DNA of 58,692 nt from JBMYQA01 sp049600855. GTDB lineage: Bacteria > Bacteroidota > Bacteroidia > Cytophagales > Flammeovirgaceae. Shown here in pieces: positions 1-7,484 of the stretch. Position 1 is the first letter of the stretch; each line of letters opens with the position of its first letter. Both the position numbers and the translations under genes were made by a program. The stretch spans positions 1 to 58,692 of the forward strand of contig JBMYQA010000002.1 of assembly GCA_049600855.1 (NCBI GenBank), read 5' to 3'. The notes below the pieces were generated by a model. It worked only from the letters and a program-made list of their open reading frames with translations. It was not told the DNA's origin and ran no database searches.

Positions 1-63
1 AATCGAGTAAATCTTCAGATTTACGCTTACAGCAAAATGTTAAAAAACTTCATTTACAAAGTA

Positions 64-504
64 TTAGAAATATGTAGGAAGTGTCTCTAGCTGCTCAATA
101 CGACCATTAGCCAAATCTACAGCACAAAATACATGTTGTAACCCGTTTGTCAAGGTAATGTATGGTGCTTTGATCACTTGATTATAGAATATGGCCTGTT
201 CCAATACTTTTTGATTGATAGGTACCTGTGGTGCTTTACATTCCACCAATAAAAAGGGTTGAGCAGCTCGATCCATCACCAAAATATCCGATCGCTTTTG
301 TAGCTGATTAAATTTATGCCCCAACTCTACGCTGATTAATGACTTGGGGTAATCTTGACTCATCAGGTAATGTAAAAAATGTTGCCTAACCCATTCTTCT
401 GGAGTAATCTGAACATGTTTTTTGCGAATTACATCCCATAAAAAAGGTTTCCCATTTACTGTTTTAAATTGATAATCGAATTGCGGGAGATTGAGTACTT
501 GCAT
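64..504 (-). CDS. Orphan HsdR N-terminal-like protein (PD-(D/E)XK fold)
   Basis: 146-residue protein resembling the stand-alone form of the type I restriction enzyme R N-terminal domain (HSDR_N_2 type). The nuclease-fold signature is visible in the middle: a Glu in ISVELG, then RSDILV carrying the Asp, then LLVECKAP carrying the E-x-K pair. No helicase, specificity or methylase gene accompanies it, so it is not a working restriction system here; family members of this size are common in Bacteroidota and uncharacterised. The reading frame opens further upstream to 558, but that part runs through an inverted-repeat element, so the Met at 504 (MQVLNLPQFDYQ) is chosen as start. Family assignment is fairly secure, function is unknown. 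Confidence 0.75.
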   Translation of the reverse strand: MQVLNLPQFDYQFKTVNGKPFLWDVIRKKHVQITPEEWVRQHFLHYLMSQDYPKSLISVELGHKFNQLQKRSDILVMDRAAQPFLLVECKAPQVPINQKVLEQAIFYNQVIKAPYITLTNGLQHVFCAVDLANGRIEQLETLPTYF

Positions 505-531
505 GTACAAGTTTAGTGGGAAAAAAGCATA

Positions 532-587
532 AGTAAAAGATGAAAAAGAACAAGTCAATTGGGGCTAGTTATTTCTCATCTTTTACT
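532..587. repeat. Short inverted-repeat element, copy 1 (56 bp)
   Basis: The segment begins AGTAAAAGATGA and ends TCATCTTTTACT, a perfect 12-bp terminal inverted repeat that continues imperfectly inward. Read on the minus strand, its first 48 or so bases match 52760-52807 with only two or three differences. Ten bases of left flank (AAAAAGCATA) are also shared with that copy. It lies directly upstream of the HsdR-N-like gene. It looks like an internally shortened relative of the longer copy at 52760-52937. There is no coding capacity. Confidence 0.7.
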
Positions 588-641
588 AAGGCAAGTGGTT
601 TGTAGAAAATGCTTATTTTATGGATAATGATGATCTTGAAT

Positions 642-649
642 TATATTTG
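642..649 (+). promoter_or_regulatory. Candidate -7 promoter box for the Uma2 gene
   Basis: TATATTTG matches the Bacteroidota -7 consensus TAnnTTTG exactly and sits 35 bases before the ATG at 685. At the expected -33 position there is ATG rather than TTG with a 19-base spacer, so only one half is well matched. Confidence 0.45.
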
Positions 650-684
650 TTAAAGCATTTATCTTTTTCCTGAAAAAATACACC

Positions 685-1278
685 ATGGAGCTCACAGATT
701 TAGATGTAACCAAATTATATACCTATGCCGATTATTTAACTTGGAAGCTCAAAGAGCGCGTAGAGTTAATTAAAGGTAAGTTATTTAAGATGTCTCCTGC
801 GCCATCTATGCAGCATCAACGTGTTTTAAGAAGATTAACAAAAGCTTTTTTAAATAAGTTTGAAGAAAGTTCATGTGAAATATTTTTTGCGCCATTTGAT
901 GTCCGTTTACCCAAAAAAGATTATAAGGATACTTCGATTTATACGGTTGTACAGCCAGATTTGTGTGTGGTTTGTGATAAAAACAAGTTAGATAAACGGG
1001 GTTGTTTAGGGGCTCCAGATCTGATTATTGAGATTTTATCTCCTGGAAATACAAAAAAAGAAATGAGAGATAAGTACGAAGTATATCAAGAATCAGGAGT
1101 ACGAGAATATTGGTTAGTAGATTTTTTTGAGAAAACGGTATTAGTGTATGTGTTAGATGATCGTGGTAAGTTTATTGGTTTACAACCCAACACCGAAGAC
1201 CAAGTCATTTCTCCAACCATATTCCCTGAAGTCGCGATTGATCTCTCTGAGATTTTTATTGAAGATGTAGAGCTTTAA
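685..1278 (+). CDS. Uma2 family (DUF820) endonuclease-like protein
   Basis: 197 residues, the usual length of the Uma2/DUF820 family of PD-(D/E)XK nuclease-fold proteins that are abundant in cyanobacteria and present in some Bacteroidota. Family signatures are present in order: a Glu in the N-terminal RVELIKGKLFKMSP stretch, VVQPDLCVV (Asp), DLIIEILSPGN (Glu), a Lys in EMRDKYEVY, and VREYWLVD. The biochemical role of the family is not settled; a link with mobile DNA has been proposed because copies are often scattered. It stands alone between the inverted-repeat element and the ribosomal operon, in the place where rpsJ would usually lie. Confidence 0.85.
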   Translation: MELTDLDVTKLYTYADYLTWKLKERVELIKGKLFKMSPAPSMQHQRVLRRLTKAFLNKFEESSCEIFFAPFDVRLPKKDYKDTSIYTVVQPDLCVVCDKNKLDKRGCLGAPDLIIEILSPGNTKKEMRDKYEVYQESGVREYWLVDFFEKTVLVYVLDDRGKFIGLQPNTEDQVISPTIFPEVAIDLSEIFIEDVEL

Positions 1279-1343
1279 ATCTTCATGATCGCTCAGTTTT
1301 GCTATAAAAAACACTTGAAAGAAAATAAATTCATCCATAACGC

Positions 1344-1373
1344 TTGCCTTCTCCTAATTAATTGCTAATTTCG
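1344..1373 (+). promoter_or_regulatory. Candidate promoter of the ribosomal operon
   Basis: TTG at 1344-1346, a 19-base spacer and TAATTTCG at 1366-1373 match the Bacteroidota -33/-7 pattern with one mismatch in the -7 box (TTCG for TTTG). It would give a leader of about 110 bases before rplC. It supports rplC as the first gene of this transcription unit. Confidence 0.5.
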
Positions 1374-1493
1374 CATCCACTTTGCACGAGCAGAGTGTTT
1401 TTTTACATATAACTATTGGTTTCATTTTGCGCTGCAAGTTGAATTATTGAACCAAAGAAGTTCAGTATTTGCATCAAAATTAAATTCAAAAAA

Positions 1494-2117
1494 ATGCCTG
1501 GATTAATAGGAAAAAAGATAGGCATGACCAGTATATTTGATAGCAACGGCAAAAATATCGCTTGTACGTTGATTCAAGCTGGTCCATGCGTGGTGACGCA
1601 AGTCAAAACAGCAGACGGCGCTGATGGCTATGATGCCATTCAGTTAGCTTATGATGAGCGTAAGGAAAAAAATACTACCCAACCGCTACAAGGTCACTTT
1701 AAGAAGGCCAACACCACTCCTAAAAGAAAACTCGTAGAATTTAACGGTTTCGAAAATGAACTCTCTTTAGGAGATTCGATCTCTGTAGATCAAATCTTTG
1801 CTGAAGGCGAGTTAGTGGACGTTGTTGGAAAATCTAAAGGTAAGGGTTTCCAAGGGGTAGTGAAGCGACATGGTTTTGGAGGTGTCGGTCAAAGTACTCA
1901 CGGCCAGCACAACAGACAAAGGCACCCTGGTGCGATTGGTGCTTGTTCTTACCCAGCACGTGTTTTCAAAGGCTTGAAAATGGCTGGAAGAATGGGTAAT
2001 GACCGTGTAACGGTTACCAATTTGAAAGTTTTGAAGATTGTCCCTGACAGAAACTTGATTCTAGTAAGTGGAGCTATTCCTGGGGCAAAGAATTCTTATG
2101 TGTTGATCAAAAAGTAA
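1494..2117 (+). CDS. rplC: 50S ribosomal protein L3
   Basis: 207 residues, normal for L3. The N-terminus (GLIGKKIGMTSIF) and the central loop that reaches the peptidyl-transferase region (GKGFQGVVKRHGFGG, then HGQHNRQRHPGAIG) are both typical. L3 binds 23S rRNA early in large-subunit assembly. It is the first gene of a seven-gene cluster; rplD follows after seven bases. In most Bacteroidota rpsJ lies immediately before it, but here the upstream neighbour is a Uma2 gene and a new promoter. Confidence 0.98.
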   Translation: MPGLIGKKIGMTSIFDSNGKNIACTLIQAGPCVVTQVKTADGADGYDAIQLAYDERKEKNTTQPLQGHFKKANTTPKRKLVEFNGFENELSLGDSISVDQIFAEGELVDVVGKSKGKGFQGVVKRHGFGGVGQSTHGQHNRQRHPGAIGACSYPARVFKGLKMAGRMGNDRVTVTNLKVLKIVPDRNLILVSGAIPGAKNSYVLIKK

Positions 2118-2124
2118 TTGAGCG

Positions 2125-2745
2125 ATGGAATTAGCAGTAATATCTACTAACGGTCAAGAAACAGGAAGAACTGTAGACCTCCCCGAAACTGTATTCGGCA
2201 TCACTCCAAATGATCATGTTATTTATTTGGCGGTGAAGCAATACTTGGCTAACCAAAGACAAGGAACGCACAAGTCGAAAGAGAGAGCTGAAATTGTTGG
2301 CTCTACAAAGAAAATAAAGAAGCAAAAAGGTACTGGTACTGCACGTGCTGGTAGCATCAAATCTCCATTATTCCGTGGTGGTGGTCGTGTATTTGGCCCT
2401 AAGCCTCGTAATTATGGTTTCAAATTGAACAAGAAAGTAAAGTCTCTAGCGAGAAAATCTGCACTCTCTTACAAAGCTTCTGAGCAAAATATCAAAGTAT
2501 TAGAAGGCTTTTCTTTTGAGCAAGCGCGCACTAAAGACTACTTAGCGATCTTGAAAAACTTAGAAGTAGCTGATCAAAAGACTTTGTTAGTCTTGAATGA
2601 CGCAAACGACAACGTTTACCTTTCTTCAAGAAATTTACCAAAAGCAGCAGTGGCAACAGTTGATACTGTAAGCACTTACGAAATTCTTCATGCTGATCAA
2701 GTGTTGATTGCTGAAGATGCTGTTGAGAAGTTTTCTAACTTTTAA
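2125..2745 (+). CDS. rplD: 50S ribosomal protein L4
   Basis: 206 residues. Recognised from the conserved extended loop KKQKGTGTARAGSIKSP followed by FRGGGRVFGPKPRNY, which lines the peptide exit tunnel with L22. It binds 23S rRNA; in enterobacteria L4 also represses its own operon through the S10 leader, but rpsJ and that leader are absent here, so any autoregulation would have to act at the rplC leader. It is spaced seven bases after rplC and 13 bases before rplW. Confidence 0.97.
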   Translation: MELAVISTNGQETGRTVDLPETVFGITPNDHVIYLAVKQYLANQRQGTHKSKERAEIVGSTKKIKKQKGTGTARAGSIKSPLFRGGGRVFGPKPRNYGFKLNKKVKSLARKSALSYKASEQNIKVLEGFSFEQARTKDYLAILKNLEVADQKTLLVLNDANDNVYLSSRNLPKAAVATVDTVSTYEILHADQVLIAEDAVEKFSNF

Positions 2746-2758
2746 ATCTGATTAGAAA

Positions 2759-3046
2759 ATGGAAATCATATTAAAGCCTATTATCACAGAAAAAACAGCA
2801 CTTCAAAATGAAGAAGGTGTGTATGCTTTTGTGGTAAATAAAAAGGCAAATAAAATCCAAATTAAAGAGGCTGTAGAGCGCATGTACACGGTTCAGGTTG
2901 ACAAAGTTCGCACTGCAATTATGCCTAAGAAGCCCAAATTTCGCTACACCAAATCTGGTGTTGTAAGTGGACATGCTCCAGCTTACAAAAAAGCTTTCAT
3001 TAAATTGAAAGAAGGCGAGTACATTGATTTGTACGAAAACATCTAA
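2759..3046 (+). CDS. rplW: 50S ribosomal protein L23
   Basis: 95 residues, the usual size. Typical features are the opening (LKPIITEKTA), the VNKKANKIQIKEAVE strand-helix and the KVRTAIMPKKPKFRY loop. L23 sits at the tunnel exit and is a docking site for signal recognition particle and trigger factor. A gap of about 100 bases follows before rplB, larger than the other gaps in this cluster, and it contains a small hairpin. Confidence 0.96.
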   Translation: MEIILKPIITEKTALQNEEGVYAFVVNKKANKIQIKEAVERMYTVQVDKVRTAIMPKKPKFRYTKSGVVSGHAPAYKKAFIKLKEGEYIDLYENI

Positions 3047-3089
3047 TTAGCATCGCTAATAGATTTAAGGGTTAAATTTTTATAGGTTA

Positions 3090-3116
3090 CCAGATTGACC
3101 TGATATTATAATCTGG
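3090..3116 (+). other. Small hairpin between rplW and rplB
   Basis: CCAGATT at 3090-3096 pairs with AATCTGG at 3110-3116 across a 13-base loop. No T-run follows, so it is not a clear terminator. It may be an RNA processing or regulatory hairpin in the longest gap of the operon. The stem is short and could be chance. Confidence 0.3.
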
Positions 3117-3147
3117 CTGTGGAATACACAGTAAATTATGTAAAACA

Positions 3148-3972
3148 ATGGGTGTTAAGAAATTAAAACCGACAAGTCCTGGGCAACGACATAGGATAGC
3201 TCCTACTTTCGAGGAGGTTACTAAGAAAAAGCCTGAGAAGTCTTTGCTTGCCCCTATTCACTCTACTGGTGGTCGTAACAACCAAGGTAGAATGACTGTT
3301 CGATACAGAGGTGGTGGTCATAAAAGAAGATACCGTATTATCGACTTTAAAAGACAAAAGCACGACATGGCAGCAACGGTAATAGGTATCGAGTATGATC
3401 CTAACCGAACTGCTCGTATTGCTTTATTGCAGTATGAAGATGGAGAAAAGACTTATATCGTTGCTCCAGAAGGATTAAAAGATGGTGATGTAGTATACTC
3501 AGGTGAGAATGTTTCTCCTGATGTAGGTAACTGCTTACCATTAGGTAAGATTCCTGTGGGTACGATTATCCACAATTTAGAGTTACGTCCTGGTCATGGT
3601 GCTGTATTGGTACGTAGTGCAGGAGGTTATGCTCAACTTTTGGGTCGTAGTGGAAAATACGCTTCTGTGAAATTACCTTCTGGCGAAACACGTTTGATAT
3701 TACAAACTTGTTATGCAACTATTGGTACCGTTTCTAATGGCGACCATATGAATGTACGTTTGGGTAAAGCTGGTAGAAACAGATGGTTAGGTAGACGTCC
3801 TAGAACTAGACCTGCGGCAATGAACCCTGTCGATCACCCAATGGGTGGTGGTGAAGGTAGATCAGCTGGTGGTCACCCTCGTTCTAGAAATGGCATCTTC
3901 TCTAAAGGTCAGAAAACCCGTGCCCGTAAAAAGTATTCAGATCGATTAATCATTAGTAAAAGGAAAAAATAA
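3148..3972 (+). CDS. rplB: 50S ribosomal protein L2
   Basis: 274 residues, the expected length. Recognised from GRNNQGRMTVRYRGGGHKR near the N-terminus and the C-terminal NPVDHPMGGGEGRSAGGHP segment carrying the conserved His needed for peptidyl transfer, followed by the basic tail KGQKTRARKKYSDR. It binds 23S rRNA at the subunit interface. It is followed two bases later by rpsS. Confidence 0.98.
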   Translation: MGVKKLKPTSPGQRHRIAPTFEEVTKKKPEKSLLAPIHSTGGRNNQGRMTVRYRGGGHKRRYRIIDFKRQKHDMAATVIGIEYDPNRTARIALLQYEDGEKTYIVAPEGLKDGDVVYSGENVSPDVGNCLPLGKIPVGTIIHNLELRPGHGAVLVRSAGGYAQLLGRSGKYASVKLPSGETRLILQTCYATIGTVSNGDHMNVRLGKAGRNRWLGRRPRTRPAAMNPVDHPMGGGEGRSAGGHPRSRNGIFSKGQKTRARKKYSDRLIISKRKK

Positions 3973-3974
3973 TC

Positions 3975-4238
3975 ATGGCTAGATCACTTAAGAAAGGACC
4001 ATATATTGACTTTCGCCTTGAAGCTAAGGTGGATGCAATGAATGAAAAAGGGAAGAAGTCTGTGATCAAGACTTGGTCGAGAAGATCCATGATTTCACCT
4101 GATTTTATCGGTCACACTTTTGCAGTACATAATGGGAATAAATTTATCCCTGTATATGTGACTGAGAACATGGTAGGACACAAATTGGGAGAATTTGCAC
4201 CTACCCGTAACTTTAAAGGTCATAAACAGAAAAAATAG
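3975..4238 (+). CDS. rpsS: 30S ribosomal protein S19
   Basis: 87 residues, the usual length. It begins MARSLKKGPYIDF and contains KTWSRRSMISPDFIGHTFAV and the C-terminal KLGEFAPTRNFKGH, all hallmark segments. S19 binds the 16S rRNA 3' domain with S13. It sits between rplB and rplV in the classical order. Confidence 0.98.
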   Translation: MARSLKKGPYIDFRLEAKVDAMNEKGKKSVIKTWSRRSMISPDFIGHTFAVHNGNKFIPVYVTENMVGHKLGEFAPTRNFKGHKQKK

Positions 4239-4246
4239 GCGGGTAA

Positions 4247-4663
4247 ATGGAAGCAGTAGCTAAATTAAATAATAATCCCATCGCCCCGCGCAAAATGCGT
4301 TTGGTGGTGGATTTAATTCGCGGTAAGCGAGTTGGACATGCCCTAGATTTATTAAGATTTACTTCTAAGGCAGGTGCTCCATATATTGAAAAATTACTTC
4401 TTTCGGCAGTAGCAAACTGGGAAGCGAAAAATGAGGGTGTTGAGTTGGAAGATGCTGATTTATTCATCAAAGAGGTGTATGTAACACAAGGAAGAACATT
4501 GAAAAGATTCCGTCCTGCACCTCAAGGTAGAGCACATCGTATTCGTAAACGTTCAAATCACATCACTTTGGTAGTTGATTCGTTAGAAGATTACTACGAA
4601 GAAGAAGAGATCGATGATGTTGAAGATATTGTAGAAGAGAAAACTGGAGAAACTGATAATTAA
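4247..4663 (+). CDS. rplV: 50S ribosomal protein L22 with acidic C-terminal tail
   Basis: 138 residues. The L22 core is clear: NPIAPRKMRLVVDLIRGK, the KLLLSAVANWEAKN helix, and the tunnel-lining hairpin TLKRFRPAPQGRAHRIRKRS. After the core ends at about residue 112 there is a tail of roughly 26 residues dominated by Glu and Asp (DYYEEEEIDDVEDIVEEKT), unusual for a basic rRNA-binding protein. The core N-terminus is short. Two bases separate it from rpsC. The ribosomal function is certain; the role of the tail is unknown. Confidence 0.97.
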   Translation: MEAVAKLNNNPIAPRKMRLVVDLIRGKRVGHALDLLRFTSKAGAPYIEKLLLSAVANWEAKNEGVELEDADLFIKEVYVTQGRTLKRFRPAPQGRAHRIRKRSNHITLVVDSLEDYYEEEEIDDVEDIVEEKTGETDN

Positions 4664-4665
4664 TT

Positions 4666-5406
4666 ATGGGACAGAAAGTTAATCCTATTGGCTTAAGGTT
4701 AGGTTACATCAAAGGATGGGAATCTAACTGGTATGGAGGAAAAGACTTCTCCGACAAATTGGTTGAAGACGAAAAAATTAGAAATTACATTTCTAACCGT
4801 CTTCCTAATCCAAGAGCGGGCATCTCTAAAGTAATCATTGAGCGTACGTTAAAGCGTTTAACGATTACCGTACACACTGCTCGTCCTGGTGTTGTTATTG
4901 GTAAAGCAGGTGCTGAGGTAGACAAAATCAAAGAAGAATTGAAGAAATTGACTGGCAAAGACGTTCAGATCAATATCTTCGAAATTAAGCGTCCTGAATT
5001 AGATGCTAAATTGGTTGGAGAGTCTATCGCACAGCAGCTTGAAAATCGTGTTTCTTACCGAAGAGCGATGAAGCAAGCAATTGCCAATGCATCAAGAGTA
5101 GGTGCTCAAGGTATCAAAATTAAGTGTTCTGGTCGTTTGGGTGGTGCTGAAATGGCACGTACTGAAACTTACAAAGAAGGCCGAATTCCTTTGCACACCA
5201 TCCGTGCAGATATCGACTATGCGGTAGTAGAAGCCTTAACGGTTTACGGTAAAATCGGTATTAAAGTATGGATCTTCAAAGGTGAGATTTACGGTAAGCC
5301 TGATTTGACTCCTCACGCTGGTCCTAAGAAACGTGACAATAAGCGTGGTGGTGGCCGTAATCGTGGTGGTAACCGCGGTGGTAATCGCAACAAGAAGAGA
5401 GACTAA
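4666..5406 (+). CDS. rpsC: 30S ribosomal protein S3 with basic Gly/Arg-rich tail
   Basis: 246 residues. The N-terminus (MGQKVNPIGLRLGYIKGWES) and the KH-domain motif VVIGKAGAEVDKIKEEL with its G-x-x-G-like turn are typical; the C-terminal domain includes LGGAEMARTE. S3 helps form the mRNA entry tunnel. The last 35 residues are an Arg/Gly/Asn-rich extension with repeated RGGN units. It is the last gene of the cluster: an intrinsic terminator begins 39 bases after the stop, where rplP would normally follow. Confidence 0.98.
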   Translation: MGQKVNPIGLRLGYIKGWESNWYGGKDFSDKLVEDEKIRNYISNRLPNPRAGISKVIIERTLKRLTITVHTARPGVVIGKAGAEVDKIKEELKKLTGKDVQINIFEIKRPELDAKLVGESIAQQLENRVSYRRAMKQAIANASRVGAQGIKIKCSGRLGGAEMARTETYKEGRIPLHTIRADIDYAVVEALTVYGKIGIKVWIFKGEIYGKPDLTPHAGPKKRDNKRGGGRNRGGNRGGNRNKKRD

Positions 5407-5444
5407 GTTTCTTCTCCCTTAACTATCAGTTTCTAATACAATTA

Positions 5445-5490
5445 GCATAACTTGCCTATTGAATGGGTAAGTTATGCTTTTTTATTTTTA
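5445..5490 (+). terminator. Intrinsic terminator of the ribosomal gene cluster
   Basis: GCATAACTTGCC (5445-5456) pairs with GGTAAGTTATGC (5466-5477), 12 bp with one G-T pair and a nine-base loop, followed at once by TTTTTT and a T-rich stretch. It lies 38 bases after the rpsC stop and ends transcription on the plus strand. Confidence 0.9.
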
Positions 5491-5533
5491 GTGATTTCTT
5501 CTGATTCAAAATGGAAAACATAGCTTAGGAAAG

Positions 5534-6097
5534 CTAATTGGCTTTATTCTTCAAGATATCCTGAATAATCGCCAAGTGATGTTCGGTGTGTATACGCATA
5601 AAGCGCATAGCCTGCTTTTTATTGAGTTGCCCGAAATAAGGATGCTCAAAATTGGCATTTGGATGCAGCGATTCAAACTTTTTAAGTTGAGTTGCGGTTT
5701 CTCCAAGCTGGGCATGAATTGCTTCTTGAGTTACATCTGCTGGTGGGAGCACCTGCTGTGGCGCTTTTCCCTTCCCCCGACTAAGCTTGCCTGTCGTAAA
5801 TACCAAAGTCCGCAACGGATTAATATTCCTCCTATAAGCATTCACATCGGAACTATCTAACCGATGGCAAATTTTATAAATCACTTTTAGCATGTGATCT
5901 AAATGCCAAGCAACATCTACTTTAGACACATTTGTATTTAATTGATCCTTATGGGTGATGTGTTGCTCAATATTTCCTAATAGCTTGACTAAAGCGTCTT
6001 TGTCATTTTTACTTCCTTCATCAAACATAGAAAACCCTGATAGCATGGCAATGGTAGTTAATATAAATAGTCCTATAATTAACCGTCTTTTTTTCAT
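5534..6097 (-). CDS. DUF1569 (DinB-like) family protein, membrane-anchored
   Basis: 187 residues. The C-terminal half matches the DUF1569 branch of the DinB-like four-helix fold, including HPYFGQLNKKQAMRFMRIHTEHH, with His residues positioned as in metal-binding DinB proteins; an earlier VAWHLDHML supplies further His. The N-terminus is a hydrophobic helix (residues 6-22) that acts as signal or anchor. Function of the family is unknown; a thiol- or metal-dependent transferase role has been suggested for relatives. It converges on the ribosomal operon and has its own promoter box. Confidence 0.75.
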   Translation of the reverse strand: MKKRRLIIGLFILTTIAMLSGFSMFDEGSKNDKDALVKLLGNIEQHITHKDQLNTNVSKVDVAWHLDHMLKVIYKICHRLDSSDVNAYRRNINPLRTLVFTTGKLSRGKGKAPQQVLPPADVTQEAIHAQLGETATQLKKFESLHPNANFEHPYFGQLNKKQAMRFMRIHTEHHLAIIQDILKNKAN

Positions 6098-6119
6098 AAT
6101 TGTTTAAATCGCTTTTTCA

Positions 6120-6127
6120 CAAACCTA
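6120..6127 (-). promoter_or_regulatory. Candidate -7 box for the DUF1569 gene
   Basis: On the minus strand TAGGTTTG fits TAnnTTTG exactly, 23 bases before the start codon. The expected -33 position reads TTC rather than TTG. Confidence 0.4.
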
Positions 6128-6284
6128 TGTATCGTCGTAAACATCTGAAACTTTTTGGGGAGTATGGGAAGGAAATGGTGTAGATGGGAGAATTAAAACT
6201 ATAAAAAAATTTCGCTTGTTTTATTGATCATAAAAACGACTAATTTCATATCTTTCTATCATTAGATCACCTTCAAATCGCTTC

Positions 6285-7295
6285 ATGAAAACCATCCTAA
6301 TTGCCTCCAGAAGACCAAGTATAATTCCTCAGCCTTTGCCCTCTTCCATTGTGCTGATGAATGAGGGATATATGCACTTGATGCAAAAGACCTATCAGCA
6401 AGGCATTAAAATGTACGCGACCAATCATCAGTATTTTTCTTCTGATGAGGTCAATCATTTATGGCATGTGGAAGGGGATGAATGGAAGCTAACTGAGGAA
6501 CCAATTGATTTTGATCTGATTTATGGGAAGTTCCCACATTACTATGATCCCCAAGCTAAAATTGGTCGGGATTATGTGCAGCAGCAGGGTTTGGAGCTAT
6601 ATCCTGATCCCGATTTCTCGGATTTGCTGACGGATAAACAAGCGAGCTATAGCGTTTGCCCCGAACATACACCTTATACCATAACCGTTGGCGCAGATTT
6701 GGAACAAGCCGTTGAGCAATTGTACGAGCAATCTTTGCATGAGGACTTAGACCCCAATCGCATGGTCTTGAAGCCGAGGTATGGCCATGAAGGATTTGGG
6801 GTGTATTGTATACACAGAAGAGATTGGGAAAAATATCGAGAGGTGGTGGAAAATAAGGATTATATCTTGCAACCCTTTTTGGAAACGAAGCACGGTATCC
6901 CTGCCATCAACATTCGTAGCAGACATGACATGCGCTTGAGCGTATTTAATGGGAAAGTTTCTGGTTTTTATGTCCGCATGCCGAAAAATGATGGTTTTTT
7001 GAGTAATATCTCTCAGGGAGGCGGCACTCGTTATGGTTATGCTTATGAGTTGCCCCCATCTATCCTGACTTTTGCCCAAAAAGTAGATCAGCAATTTACT
7101 CATTTAGGTCCAAGGTATTATAGTTTAGATGTTGGTGTTGGTAGGAGTGGTAAAGTTTGGATTTATGAGTTGAATGATATTCCCTTTTTTACTTGGGTGG
7201 GGAATAGTCCGAGTGGCATGGCACACCAAAAGCGTTTACATGGGTTTATGGTGAGGTTCTTTAAAACATTGCTTGCTGAGTCAAGCTCAACTTGA
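6285..7295 (+). CDS. ATP-grasp domain protein (YheC/YheD- or RimK-like)
   Basis: 336 residues. The region from about residue 130 to the end has the ATP-grasp layout: a DKQASY start, RMVLKPRYGHEGFGVYCI (ATP-binding Lys and Gly-rich loop), DYILQPFL, then a basic MRLSVFNGKVSGFYVR segment and the metal-binding YELNDIPFF near the end. Such enzymes ligate a carboxylate to an amine or thiol using ATP through an acyl-phosphate. The N-terminal 120 residues form the usual pre-ATP-grasp domain. Substrate is not predictable; it stands alone, so there is no pathway context. Confidence 0.7.
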   Translation: MKTILIASRRPSIIPQPLPSSIVLMNEGYMHLMQKTYQQGIKMYATNHQYFSSDEVNHLWHVEGDEWKLTEEPIDFDLIYGKFPHYYDPQAKIGRDYVQQQGLELYPDPDFSDLLTDKQASYSVCPEHTPYTITVGADLEQAVEQLYEQSLHEDLDPNRMVLKPRYGHEGFGVYCIHRRDWEKYREVVENKDYILQPFLETKHGIPAINIRSRHDMRLSVFNGKVSGFYVRMPKNDGFLSNISQGGGTRYGYAYELPPSILTFAQKVDQQFTHLGPRYYSLDVGVGRSGKVWIYELNDIPFFTWVGNSPSGMAHQKRLHGFMVRFFKTLLAESSST

Positions 7296-7437
7296 GGCAA
7301 CGCTCAAACTCATTTTTCTTGCTGAAAGGTATCGGCTATTATTTTAAGTAGTTCACAATAACAGCTATTCGGAAGTGAATACATCCATTTCTCGAATGGA
7401 GATGAATATAGACTTAGCTTCTCTCCCGTTTTTTTAT

Positions 7438-7445
7438 TATTTTTG
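7438..7445 (+). promoter_or_regulatory. Candidate -7 box for miaB
   Basis: TATTTTTG followed by CGCG matches the Bacteroidota -7 box exactly. It overlaps the TTG at 7443 where the open frame begins, and so argues that translation starts at the downstream ATG at 7485. No TTG is present at the ideal -33 spacing. Confidence 0.5.
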
Positions 7446-7484
7446 CGCGTTAATTTCCACAACAAAGAAGATTTAGTAGCAAAG

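Noticed and set aside
7..24. Hairpin GTAAATC-TTCA-GATTTAC at the window start
   Set aside because: No T-run on the plus strand, short and AT-rich; too little sequence upstream to judge it.
505..558. Upstream start of the HsdR-N-like gene at 558
   Set aside because: The 18 extra residues are encoded partly within the inverted-repeat element and are not protein-like; the Met at 504 opens a normal family N-terminus.
1385..1493. Autoregulatory leader structure of the ribosomal operon
   Set aside because: Only weak complementarity (TTGGTTTCA with TGAACCAA) is visible; not enough to call an L4- or L3-binding structure.
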